NCBI RefSeq assembly: GCF_044239695.1
Contig: NZ_JBIIAW010000008.1
Coordinates: forward strand, 1 to 50,631
Length of the DNA stretch: 50,631 nucleotides
From: Pseudolysinimonas_A sp044239695
GTDB taxonomy: Bacteria > Actinomycetota > Actinomycetes > Actinomycetales > Microbacteriaceae
Direction: 5' to 3'
Shown: one piece after another, positions 33,118 to 40,731 of the stretch
How the letters are laid out: each line of letters opens with the position of its first letter
How positions within the stretch are numbered: the stretch's first letter is position 1
Made by a program: the position numbers and the translations under genes
Notes under the pieces: generated by a model
Database searches by the model: none
What the model saw: the letters and a program-made list of their open reading frames with translations, nothing else
Told to the model about the DNA's origin: nothing

Positions 33118-35228
33118 CGAGCCCGCCTCCGTCGCCCGATCGCGCCGTCTTCCTCACCCGCGTCGGTAGGCCGCGGGACCGGGTCGGGCAGGCCCTGGCC
33201 GTAGCGGCGCATGCTACGGGCGACGAGATCGTCAGCGCTACTCGTCTCCGAGGGTGCGGGTAGCGTGCGGGCCGAGAACCAGCCGCTCGGTTGTGAGTCG
33301 CGCATCAGGTTGGCGTAGACGTGGTACTTGGGCAGTGCGAGGAAGTCCTCTGGTTCGAGCTCCGGTGCTTGCCCCGCGAAGAACTTGGCGTCCTTGATGC
33401 CGGGCTGGAAGACGATGCGCGAGCGGGCGTTCACGTCGAGGGCCTCTTGGAGGTCGTCTGGCAGCTGGCCGCGGTACTGGAGTGCGAGGTGCAGTGCGAC
33501 GCCGAGCGAGCGCGAGCGGGCCAGGAAGTCGGCCAGTTCTTCGCCGCCGGTTCGGATGAACTCGGCTGCCTCGTCGATGTACATGCTGACGGGCGTCCGC
33601 TGCGATGAGGGCACTGCGGCACGGGCCAGCGTCAGTCCCCACAGCTGAGCGACGAGGAGGCTCCCAATTAGACGCGTCGTCTCGCCCCCCAGCAGGCCGG
33701 AGTTGAGCGGGACGAACAGCAGCTTGGGTGTGGTGAAGAGCTCGGCGAGGTCGAACTTCGGATGCGGTTGGTCGAGAGTACGGCGCAGCGTCGGGCTGAG
33801 CAGAAAGCGGCGCAGGCGGGAGAGCACGGGGCCCACGAACTGCGCTTGCTGGGCTGGGCTCATTCCGTCGAACTCCTGCCAGAAGCCGATGAGCACCGGA
33901 TCACTGAGCTGCCCGACGATCTGGCGGCGGAAGCCGTCCTCGGTGAGCAGTCGGGGCAGCCAGGTCAGGGTCGCGCCGTCGAGTCCGACGATGCTGAGCA
34001 CTGCGGCGCTAAGTACGTCGCTGGTGCGCGGGCCGAACAGGTTCGGGAACAGGCCGCGGACGGTGGCGACGATTGAATCGGCCACCAGTTCAGGAGCACG
34101 GTTGCCCTGCGCCAGCGGTGACAGCCCGACTGGGAACTCGTGCAGCGGGTCAAGTACGACGACGTCGGACCGGCGCCGGTACGGGACGCGCGGGAGCGCG
34201 CCTTCGAAAATCAGATCCGCTTTGGGGTCGATGACTGCAACTGACCTCCCGGCCTGCATGTCGGCGGTGATGAGGCTGGTCAGCAGTGTCGATTTGCCGA
34301 CACCGGTCGGTCCGATGATCTGGGTGTGGAACAGGCTGTCGCGAGCCGTGATGCCGACGCGGCGGCTGTCGCCAGGTGCCGCCGTGACGGCGAAGACGCG
34401 TTCGTCGTCCGTCGTCTTGCCACCGAGGCGTAGTGGCTTCGGATGGAGCCCGCTGAGCCCCGGCAGCTCGCCGTCGCCAAGTGGCCAGGCCGACAGCGAC
34501 AGCAGTTCGCGAGGTAGCAGCGGAATGAAGCCGCGCTGCGGAATGCGTCCGAGTGAACGCGTTGAAGCGTGCAGGAAGTCGAGACGGGTTCCGGACGACT
34601 GGGTCAGTCGAAGCGCGCCGATGATTCCTTTGAGGAGGGCGTGACGGCGCGAGACGTCCTCGGCTTCAACTCCCAAACGGATGAGGGTCATCAGGGCGTG
34701 CTCGGTGGCTCGTTCGCGAATGCGGCCCGCCACCTCAGCGTCAGCCGGACGGGGGCCGCTGAGCACCTGACTCAGCAGGCCTTGGCGCGGGTCGGCCGGA
34801 GAGCGCCCGGTGAGATGCGCGGGTCGACCGTCGCCGACGAAGACCTGCAGCGTCACGACTTCATCGGCGGTGGCGGCAGACAGCGCGGCGAGGACCGCGG
34901 CCGATGCTTCGATCGGTCGGGAGGCCCGTAGCCCGAGCGGCGTTCCGCGCGCGACCATGCGCACCGCCGCGGAGGCGGGCATGATCTCGCTGGACGTCTC
35001 GCTGAGCACGACGCCCGGCAGCAGAGCGGCGAAGAGTTGTCGAGCGGTCGAGACTGCCGCACGCGGTACTGCCAGCCGGTAGCGGACCTCCTTCGCCTGC
35101 CCGATGGCTTCGAACACGAACGGCGATCGGTTCTGCTCAGTGGCGAGCCGCCTGAGCATGGTGAGGGCCGTCTCGGGATCGAGCGGGCGCGGCCAATTGA
35201 GCGCAAACCAGTGGTACTGCGTCGTCAT
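33114..35228 (-). CDS. VirD4/TraG-type DNA-transfer ATPase
   Basis: A 704-residue P-loop ATPase related to type IV coupling proteins that deliver DNA to the mating pore. Walker A GPTGVGKST is at about 306-314 and Walker B VSMYIDEAAEF at about 547-557. An arginine-containing segment QPGIKDAKFF follows. The N-terminal 290 residues, which have no clear transmembrane segment, may bind the relaxosome. ATGA overlaps on both sides couple it to the small basic gene before it and the relaxation gene after it. Confidence 0.82.
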   Translation of the reverse strand: MTTQYHWFALNWPRPLDPETALTMLRRLATEQNRSPFVFEAIGQAKEVRYRLAVPRAAVSTARQLFAALLPGVVLSETSSEIMPASAAVRMVARGTPLGLRASRPIEASAAVLAALSAATADEVVTLQVFVGDGRPAHLTGRSPADPRQGLLSQVLSGPRPADAEVAGRIRERATEHALMTLIRLGVEAEDVSRRHALLKGIIGALRLTQSSGTRLDFLHASTRSLGRIPQRGFIPLLPRELLSLSAWPLGDGELPGLSGLHPKPLRLGGKTTDDERVFAVTAAPGDSRRVGITARDSLFHTQIIGPTGVGKSTLLTSLITADMQAGRSVAVIDPKADLIFEGALPRVPYRRRSDVVVLDPLHEFPVGLSPLAQGNRAPELVADSIVATVRGLFPNLFGPRTSDVLSAAVLSIVGLDGATLTWLPRLLTEDGFRRQIVGQLSDPVLIGFWQEFDGMSPAQQAQFVGPVLSRLRRFLLSPTLRRTLDQPHPKFDLAELFTTPKLLFVPLNSGLLGGETTRLIGSLLVAQLWGLTLARAAVPSSQRTPVSMYIDEAAEFIRTGGEELADFLARSRSLGVALHLALQYRGQLPDDLQEALDVNARSRIVFQPGIKDAKFFAGQAPELEPEDFLALPKYHVYANLMRDSQPSGWFSARTLPAPSETSSADDLVARSMRRYGQGLPDPVPRPTDAGEEDGAIGRRRRAR

Positions 35229-35419
35229 GGGCGCGGCCCCGGGTCCTCGCGGGCGTCTCGATCATGCGTCGCCTGCGCCTCGGCTTCGGCCTTGGCTTGC
35301 GCCAGCGCGATGAGGGCGCGGCTGAGTTTGCGTACGTCAACCGGGTCGCGCCGCACGGCGCGCACCACAATTCGGCGCTGGCGGGTGCGCCGGCCTCGTT
35401 GTTTCCTCCCACCCGTCAT
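35225..35419 (-). CDS. Small basic protein coupled to the transfer ATPase
   Basis: A 64-residue protein, MTGGRKQRGRRTRQRRIVV..., with a highly basic N-terminus and an Ala/Glu-rich helix (LSRALIALAQAKAEAEAQA). AGGAG sits 7 bases before ATG 35419, and the stop overlaps the ATPase start as ATGA. Its position and coupling make it a likely partner of the ATPase or relaxosome. It has no named family. Confidence 0.75.
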   Translation of the reverse strand: MTGGRKQRGRRTRQRRIVVRAVRRDPVDVRKLSRALIALAQAKAEAEAQATHDRDAREDPGPRP

Positions 35420-35603
35420 GAGGTTGCTCCTGACAACGGGAGCGGGCCCGGTCTGCCCGGTCTTGCTGCTCTTCCCTTGCCGCCCCTTTGTATGAACGAG
35501 TCGGCGCGGTTCGTCAAGAGGCGATGACGCTCGACCGAGGGCGACGGGCGGAGCTCCACCTCGAGACGACAGGAGACGCGAAACGCGAGCGATCGGCCGC
35601 GGG

Positions 35604-35798
35604 CTACCAGCGACGGTCGCGGCTGCGACGCCACTGGACGAGACCAATAGCGACGAGGCCGACCAAAGCGAACAGCAGGAGCCAGCCCCACAGGGCCGAC
35701 AGCAGCTGCAGCGCAAGGGTGAGCACGACCGCGACGACCAGGATCGCGAGGGCACCCTCGACGACTCGGCTGAGAATCGAGGGACTGTGCTTGGACAT
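35604..35798 (-). CDS. Small two-helix membrane protein of the element
   Basis: A 64-residue protein with two hydrophobic helices (about 11-33 and 36-56) and a basic RRSRDRRW end. ATG 35798 is preceded by AAAGGAAC. It is 12 bases from the methyltransferase stop, in the same operon. It may belong to the transfer machinery; no family is recognised. Confidence 0.7.
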   Translation of the reverse strand: MSKHSPSILSRVVEGALAILVVAVVLTLALQLLSALWGWLLLFALVGLVAIGLVQWRRSRDRRW

Positions 35799-35810
35799 GC
35801 GGTGTTCCTT

Positions 35811-36392
35811 TCATTCGGTGAGCTCCTCGCGGTGCTCAGGATCGTTGGGAAGCGGGTGGCCGGGCATCGCGAAGTCGCTGCCGCCTTCTGCCTCCAACCC
35901 CCAGATGCGCCATGGCTTAGAGGACGAGGGGCGCTTGCGGGCGAAGATTTCGATGAAGGGACCGTCGCCGCCGACCAATCGCTCGATGAGGGCGATTTGT
36001 TCCGCGGGCTTCTCTGAGTGTCGAGCGCGCGGGGCGATCAGGTGCGTGGGCTGACCCTTGAAGGCGTAGCCGGGGCGACCACGCCGACCGAGAAGCAGGT
36101 ACTCAGTCGATGCTCGGAGCGGTTGGCCAGTGCCGGTGAACCCCTTGAACCAGACGATCATTGGCGGCTTGACGGGCTCGAAGCCCCAAGCCCGCAGAAC
36201 GTCCGGACCATGCCAGAGCATGCCCCCGGTGATCCAGAGGAAGCACCAACTGTCGGCGTGCATGAGGTCTGCGATTGGCAGCGCCTTGATCCAGTCGAGC
36301 GATTCGGTGCGGTAGTGCTTCTCAGCGTTGCTGCCTTGCCACGGCGGATCCACGAGGGCGACGCGCGCGAGCGGATTCAGTTGATGAGTCAT
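35811..36392 (-). CDS. MT-A70 family adenine methyltransferase
   Basis: A 193-residue S-adenosylmethionine-dependent N6-adenine methyltransferase. The catalytic motif DPPW is at residues 15-18 (VALVDPPWQ), and the IVWFKG and FIEIFARKR segments fit the MT-A70 fold. MTHQLNPLARV at ATG 36392 was taken as start, because the DPPW motif lies near the N-terminus in this family. On a mobile element it could protect the DNA from host restriction or act on element genes. Target sequence is unknown, and no cognate endonuclease is adjacent. Confidence 0.85.
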   Translation of the reverse strand: MTHQLNPLARVALVDPPWQGSNAEKHYRTESLDWIKALPIADLMHADSWCFLWITGGMLWHGPDVLRAWGFEPVKPPMIVWFKGFTGTGQPLRASTEYLLLGRRGRPGYAFKGQPTHLIAPRARHSEKPAEQIALIERLVGGDGPFIEIFARKRPSSSKPWRIWGLEAEGGSDFAMPGHPLPNDPEHREELTE

Positions 36393-36417
36393 GGGGCGCT
36401 CCTTTCGCTTCCGGTGC

Positions 36418-36603
36418 TTAGAGGCGAGCCACGACAGGCTCGGGAAGCCCACTTAGTGAGCCGTAGATCGGTTCGTCGGTTGATCCGCCGGTCGCTCCCC
36501 GCCCGGCCCGATCGGCGGCGCGACCGGACGGCTCGCCCCGGAGGTCAGGACGGGCGGACGGGAAGCGGCTGTGCGGCCCGTGGGCGCGTTGTGGAATCGA
36601 CAT
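36418..36603 (-). CDS. Possible 61-residue Arg/Pro-rich protein
   Basis: An ORF beginning 3 bases after the stop of the preceding gene and ending 25 bases before the methyltransferase start. The product is Arg/Gly/Pro-rich and ends EPIYGSLSGLPEPVVARL. Codon third positions are about 70% G/C. There is no Shine-Dalgarno sequence, so it would rely on coupling. It could equally be non-coding. Confidence 0.4.
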   Translation of the reverse strand: MSIPQRAHGPHSRFPSARPDLRGEPSGRAADRAGRGATGGSTDEPIYGSLSGLPEPVVARL

Positions 36604-36606
36604 CGG

Positions 36607-36855
36607 CTACTGGGCCGGGTCGCGGGGTTCGGGCGGGAGGGCGGCCCGAGCGGCCGGGTCGGAGGCGGCATCGAAGAAGGCGCGGCGGCGGGACAGGTTG
36701 AGCAGGGCTGTCCGGGCGATGGCCGCCTGGCGGTCAAGCTCAGCTCGGTCTCGTAGGGACTCGGCGCGGATGCGCAGCAGTTCTGCCTGGTGGCGTCGGC
36801 GCGCCCTCACCCGCGGTGAGAGCGTACCGACGACCCAGGCCAGTCGGTCGAGCAT
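36607..36855 (-). CDS. Small helical protein of the element operon
   Basis: An 82-residue protein dominated by an Arg/Glu-rich helix (RRRHQAELLRIRAESLRDRAELDRQAA), likely a coiled coil, with a Pro-rich end. The start ATG 36855 overlaps the upstream stop (TGATG); a GTG one codon earlier is possible. It has no recognised family. The position suggests it works with the next upstream helical protein. Confidence 0.65.
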   Translation of the reverse strand: MLDRLAWVVGTLSPRVRARRRHQAELLRIRAESLRDRAELDRQAAIARTALLNLSRRRAFFDAASDPAARAALPPEPRDPAQ

Positions 36856-37142
36856 CACTTGAAGCCGTTAGACCGGAGCGCGGCGGCGGTGACGTAGCCC
36901 CGCACCAGCATGGCCGCCTCGTTGGCGAACGCCGGATGTGCCTTGGCGGTCGACTCCGCGAGGCCGGAGATCGCATCGAGGTTCGTCAGCGCAGCGGCGA
37001 CCGTGCTGGCGTGCGCGATCTCCTTGGCCTGGGCGATCTCGCTCCGAGCGGCGACGATCTGGAGCTCGGCGTCGACGCGCCGTGCCAGCGCCCGGCTGGA
37101 CTGGCCGAAGACGCCTTGGGAGCGCAGGATGATTTCGTTCAC
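36855..37142 (-). CDS. Small helical protein of the element operon
   Basis: A 95-residue Ala-rich helical protein (NEIILRSQGVFGQSSRALARR...). I prefer the GTG at 37142, which has AAGGGA at good spacing and yields MNEIILRSQG. An in-frame ATG at 37193 would add 17 charged residues. It is coupled to the following gene by TGATG. Function is unknown; it may be a transfer or segregation accessory protein. Confidence 0.65.
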   Translation of the reverse strand: MNEIILRSQGVFGQSSRALARRVDAELQIVAARSEIAQAKEIAHASTVAAALTNLDAISGLAESTAKAHPAFANEAAMLVRGYVTAAALRSNGFK

Positions 37143-37235
37143 TTCTGATTCCCTTCTGTTCTTTGATCGGGACGGGTGGGTCGGGGTGTCCACGGAGGGC
37201 CGGCCTGGTAGGACAGGTCGGCCCTCGCCTGCGGA

Positions 37236-37394
37236 TCAGGGGAGGTCGTCAGCCTCGTCGGGGCCGGGCATCACCTCCGGCGGACACCAGCGGTCGCAGA
37301 TTCTTCGAATGTCGGCCATCCGGGCCTCATGCGCGGCGCGTTCTCGTGGGGACATCGGCGGCTCGCGGGTGACGCGCGCCCTTGGGGTGTTCAT
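37236..37394 (-). CDS. 52-residue protein of the element operon
   Basis: A short gene with a strong AGGAGG 9 bases before ATG 37394. The product begins MNTPRARVTREPPMSPRERAAH.. and contains EARMADIRRICDRWCPPEVMP. It has two cysteines and an acidic end. It lies in line with its neighbours. No family is recognised, but the ribosome site makes it a real gene candidate. Confidence 0.6.
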   Translation of the reverse strand: MNTPRARVTREPPMSPRERAAHEARMADIRRICDRWCPPEVMPGPDEADDLP

Positions 37395-37492
37395 GCGGTG
37401 CTACCTCCTCGACTACTGCGGTCACCACCATGCGGGCTCCGTGACCGAGGTTGGAAGGCAAGTTCGTCGGCAACTTTTGAGCAGCGTCGGAA

Positions 37493-37519
37493 GCGTGGTT
37501 GGTTGGTGTCAAACCACGC
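37493..37519. other. Inverted repeat, candidate transfer or replication origin
   Basis: GCGTGGTT (37493-37500) and AACCACGC (37512-37519) form a perfect 8-bp dyad with an 11-base spacer. A second dyad, AAGTT-N7-AACTT, lies at 37460-37476. CGTCGG occurs four times between 37465 and 37568. The 243-base interval has no gene. Such dyads near relaxation genes resemble oriT or origin sites, but no nick motif is identified. Confidence 0.35.
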
Positions 37520-37576
37520 GTCTGGAGCGCCGGAAACACGTCGATACGCCGTCGGAAATCTCGTCGGAATGTTTTT

Positions 37577-37600
37577 GCCCCGGTCCTTGCGAACCGGGGC
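37577..37600 (-). terminator. Hairpin terminator
   Basis: GCCCCGGT (37577-37584) pairs with ACCGGGGC (37593-37600) around an 8-base loop, 39 bases after the stop of the preceding minus-strand gene. The run on the plus-strand 5' side is T5, so on the minus strand the stem is followed by A residues rather than U. It is thus a weak terminator or attenuator. Confidence 0.45.
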
Positions 37601-37638
37601 TTGTGGGGATCGGCGGGTGAATTGGACGGTCTTGGATG

Positions 37639-38133
37639 CTAGATGCGGTCGCGGTATTCCTCGGGTTGAAGGAGGAACCGCACGATCTGTTCGACCCTTG
37701 CCGCCCTATCAAGAGCGGCGGTGTAGCGGTAGAACTCCGGCTGGATCGCGAGCGGCACGACGTAGGACTGGGACTCACCTGTGATGTAGTCCGCGTCGAA
37801 CATCCGCTCCTCTCGACTCTCGGTCGGAACGAACGCTGGCCGGAAGATCCCAACCACGTCGGTTCCGAAAGCGTTCGGGTGGTCGACGAACTCAGCGCAG
37901 GCGATCGCAACCGCCTGCATGTAGAGGCTGTAGTCGCCTCCCGTGCTGTGGTGCGCCGCACCCGTCAGCAGCCAGAGGTGCAGGCAGTCTGACAGGTACT
38001 TGAGCTCGTTGCTCGCGTTGCCGGTGGTCGCCGCTGCATCCCGCAGGATGAGCACCGACTCGCGTGGCTCGCCGTCGCCGTCAAGCGACTTCCAGAACTG
38101 GTAAGCGGCCCGCTGGGCCATCGAAAACTGCAT
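37639..38133 (-). CDS. Hypothetical protein, first gene of the element's minus-strand operon
   Basis: A 164-residue cytoplasmic protein, MQFSMAQRAAYQFWKSLD.., mostly helical, with a HHSTGGDYSLYMQAVAIACAEF region. ATG 38133 follows AGGAGG at optimal spacing, so it was preferred over an upstream in-frame ATG. It is driven by the strong promoter at 38172-38200. It has no known family. Being the first gene after an operator, it may be a regulator or early function of the element. Confidence 0.7.
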   Translation of the reverse strand: MQFSMAQRAAYQFWKSLDGDGEPRESVLILRDAAATTGNASNELKYLSDCLHLWLLTGAAHHSTGGDYSLYMQAVAIACAEFVDHPNAFGTDVVGIFRPAFVPTESREERMFDADYITGESQSYVVPLAIQPEFYRYTAALDRAARVEQIVRFLLQPEEYRDRI

Positions 38134-38167
38134 GATCAGCCTCCTCAGAGGTAGGCCAATCCCCATC

Positions 38168-38200
38168 CATGTTTATATCACAAACATGAGGAATAGTCAA
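38168..38200 (-). promoter_or_regulatory. Near-consensus promoter with dyad operator at the head of the minus-strand operon
   Basis: On the minus strand, -35 TTGACT (38195-38200) and -10 TATAAA (38172-38177) are 17 bp apart. The perfect dyad CATGTTT-N7-AAACATG (38168-38188) overlaps the -10. The stretch is unusually AT-rich for this window. It should drive the operon leftward and be shut off by a repressor, perhaps the XRE or ribbon-helix-helix protein of the element. Confidence 0.65.
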
Positions 38201-38233
38201 GACAATTGAAGCGAAACCAGAAAAGCAGAAGCC

Positions 38234-39646
38234 ATGGCGCAATATCATCGGCTCGTGCCCGCAGAGAACGACTCGCAGTCGCTAGTCCTCGCGGCGCAGC
38301 GCGACCTTGACGTTCTCTTCGGGAAGGATCAACAGGCGCACAACCCTGAATTCACCCCGCACGCCTGCTCGGGCCTTGTGGCCCTTATCCTCTCCTGGGT
38401 GCCGAGGCGGTCGCAGATCGCCATCGGACAGGACGGACTCGATGACTTCCTCCGGAGCGTTCTCGCGTTCGGGAGCGAGTTGGATCAGGTCAACGACCGC
38501 ATGACGCCGAGTGAGCGCCACGTGCGCGAGGCGGACCGAGTGGGCATCCGCGCCTATCTCTACTTGGGTAATGCTGAGGGCGACCCCGGTACTCCCTCCG
38601 ACGAGCGGGACCGTCTCGAGTTGTGGGCTACGACTGACGTCACTAGCCCCCTGATGGCTTCGAAGGGCGTGAGGGGCCGCTGGGCTGCGACACAGGTCCG
38701 GCGCTTTCGACGCGGTGATCCGCGGTTGCCCGTCGTCACCGAAAAGACGGGACGTGACGACCGCGAGCGACTCGCGCGCCTCTTGAGTCGGGACCTAGAT
38801 GCTTTCGTTGGAAGCGCCGTCGCTCGCAGGCGATACGTTGATCGGCTGCTGGGCAGAGCAGCCTCAAGCTCGGCCGCGAAACAAGCATTGCCGCTGACCT
38901 TTCAAGTACCGAGGCGGCTAGCAGGTGTGCTATTGGTGGCGGTGGGCGTCGCTGTGGTCGCGGCAATTCTGACTCTGATGGTCGTCGGAACGATCTCACT
39001 GATGGCGGCAGCGAGTACCGATGTGCATCTTCGCCCCGTTAGTTCCGAAACCGCCGCGCCGAGTCCGCGGCCGAGCGACTGGACGCCGGGTTGGGGACCG
39101 GAGCGCGAACTCTACGAGAACGCTGACGATATTTCGCCCGCGTTCAATAGCCGCATCGACGGTGAGGTAGGCGACGAACGCAACTTCGTCTTGCTTCGCA
39201 ACATCGAAGACGATAGCGCGACGGCATGGAGTGACAATGTCTGGGCGGCCCCGGGCCAAGTCTTCCAGATGCGCGTTTACGTCACGAACTCCGCTGCAGG
39301 AGGCTCGAGCGGCAGAGAGAACCAGGAGCGGGCGATACGAGATCCGCGCCTCTCGATCGACGTGGGCCGGAGAGAAGGCACCTACGATCTCTACGCCGTG
39401 CTCAGTTCGGAGAACGCCGGGACGGTCTACGACGGCGCCTCAATTCACGCCATGAGCGGGGTCGTGCTGGAGATCGATGAGACGACCCTAGGTATCAAGA
39501 GCGTGCCGTTCGGTGGGGGCCCAACGAACGCAGGTGTCGAGAACGTGTTCTTGCCCGCTGGTGGGCGGTTGCTCGATGATGCGAGCGAACTTTATCCGGG
39601 TGAGTCCTACGTGGTCGAATTTGTCGTTCGAGCAGTCGAGCGATAG
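38234..39646 (+). CDS. Single-pass surface protein with large intracellular domain
   Basis: A 470-residue protein. Residues 1-225 are cytoplasmic and mostly helical, and one transmembrane helix lies at about 229-262. The extracytoplasmic part begins with a Pro/Ser linker (PSPRPSDWTPGW) and continues as a beta-rich domain containing GDERNFVLL, WAAPGQVFQMRVYVTNSA and PGESYVVEF. That domain resembles an immunoglobulin-like region seen in surface proteins of mobile elements. It could act in cell contact, surface exclusion or sensing. No enzymatic motif is visible, and it is divergent from the long operon. Confidence 0.65.
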   Translation: MAQYHRLVPAENDSQSLVLAAQRDLDVLFGKDQQAHNPEFTPHACSGLVALILSWVPRRSQIAIGQDGLDDFLRSVLAFGSELDQVNDRMTPSERHVREADRVGIRAYLYLGNAEGDPGTPSDERDRLELWATTDVTSPLMASKGVRGRWAATQVRRFRRGDPRLPVVTEKTGRDDRERLARLLSRDLDAFVGSAVARRRYVDRLLGRAASSSAAKQALPLTFQVPRRLAGVLLVAVGVAVVAAILTLMVVGTISLMAAASTDVHLRPVSSETAAPSPRPSDWTPGWGPERELYENADDISPAFNSRIDGEVGDERNFVLLRNIEDDSATAWSDNVWAAPGQVFQMRVYVTNSAAGGSSGRENQERAIRDPRLSIDVGRREGTYDLYAVLSSENAGTVYDGASIHAMSGVVLEIDETTLGIKSVPFGGGPTNAGVENVFLPAGGRLLDDASELYPGESYVVEFVVRAVER

Positions 39647-39657
39647 ATCGACGTTGT

Positions 39658-39939
39658 TCAGCGCCCTGCGGTCAGGTCTGGAGTCTTCTTGGGGAGTAGC
39701 TCGTCGATCGAGATGCCGAGCACCTGCGCTACCGCCATCACGTTTTGGAGGGACGGGTTGGAGGGCACGCCGGGGGAGGCCTCACCCTTCTCCAGTCGCT
39801 GGAAGGTGTAGCGGCTGAGGCCGGCCCGGTAGGCGACGTCTTCCTGGCTCAGCTGAGCGTTGGAGCGAGCGCGCTGGATCTCGCGACCGAGAGCGACGGC
39901 GAACTCCGCCCACCCGCTGGCTGACCGCTTCGAACGCAC
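39658..39939 (-). CDS. XRE-family helix-turn-helix regulator
   Basis: A 93-residue regulator. The HTH is at about residues 15-75 (LGREIQRARSNAQLSQEDVAYRAGLSRYTFQRLEKG). I favour the GTG at 39939, preceded by GAGG 8 bases away; this leaves both 18-mer repeats upstream as operator candidates. An ATG at 40035 is the alternative, and would place one copy inside the gene. It likely controls itself and the divergent lipoprotein gene. Confidence 0.8.
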   Translation of the reverse strand: MRSKRSASGWAEFAVALGREIQRARSNAQLSQEDVAYRAGLSRYTFQRLEKGEASPGVPSNPSLQNVMAVAQVLGISIDELLPKKTPDLTAGR

Positions 39940-39972
39940 CGTCCCAGCCTCAGTGGCGGCGGGCTTCGGGTT

Positions 39973-40062
39973 GGCCTCAAAAATGTGGCTAGTTCTGCCG
40001 AGCCTGGGCTTCCCAAAGCCGGGCAGGGCTGGCATGGTCTAGGTGGCCTCATAAAAGTGGCT
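39973..40062. promoter_or_regulatory. Duplicated 18-mer operator candidates of the XRE regulator
   Basis: GGCCTCAAAAATGTGGCT (39973-39990) and GGCCTCATAAAAGTGGCT (40045-40062) match at 16 of 18 positions and are 72 bp apart. Each is a loose dyad around an A/T core. They lie between the divergent XRE and lipoprotein genes. Binding is inferred. Confidence 0.5.
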
Positions 40063-40105
40063 GCGACTCGAATCGCGCGCGCAGAAGAGAAGGGTGCCAC
40101 CAGAA

Positions 40106-40699
40106 ATGCCGCTTATCAGGAAAGCTCACCGTCGCTTGGCCTCGTGCGCAGGCGAATCACCTTCGAGAACGGTCAACCGGCGCCTAGGGCTCGGAACGGC
40201 CCTCGTGCTCGCATTGTTCCTCAGCGGCTGTTCAGCCGCTCAGCTGCCGGGCAACCCCGATATTCCCGCTACAGGGGAGGCCACGAGTGCCCCTGCTGAG
40301 ACATCTCCATCAGAACAGGAGCCGGCAACTCTAATAGAGGGTCAATGCCCTTCGGCCAGCCTGGTCGGTCCGCTCGTCGATCGCGAGTTCGACGAAGCGG
40401 ACATCTTGCCGAACGCCAGCTTCGGGCAATACGGCTCGTACTACTGCGGATTCGGCAAGCAGTCCGCGGGCTGGTATGTCCTCATGATCGCAATCTCTAC
40501 CGAGCCGATTGATTCTGTCTCGGTTGCGAACTACGACCCGGTCGATATCTCAGGTGCGCATACGGCCTACTACAACGACTTCTCCAACGACATCTGGGTG
40601 AGCAGCGGGACATCGACCGTGACGGTTCGTGGCGCCAGCTTCGTCATCCAAAGGCCGGAACTCGACGCAGTGGCCGTCGCGGTTCTCGGACTGCTCTAG
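40106..40699 (+). CDS. Putative lipoprotein
   Basis: A 197-residue exported protein. After a long basic N-region, the hydrophobic core and lipobox LFLSGC end at about residue 42; that cysteine would be lipidated. A Thr/Ser/Pro/Glu linker leads to a domain with two further cysteines. The start could be ATG 40106 or a GTG at 40094. Similar secretion and position to the next gene suggest a surface pair. Confidence 0.7.
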   Translation: MPLIRKAHRRLASCAGESPSRTVNRRLGLGTALVLALFLSGCSAAQLPGNPDIPATGEATSAPAETSPSEQEPATLIEGQCPSASLVGPLVDREFDEADILPNASFGQYGSYYCGFGKQSAGWYVLMIAISTEPIDSVSVANYDPVDISGAHTAYYNDFSNDIWVSSGTSTVTVRGASFVIQRPELDAVAVAVLGLL

Positions 40700-40731
40700 A
40701 CCTCTCGATTCCGACCCCGCCAAAGGAAGCC

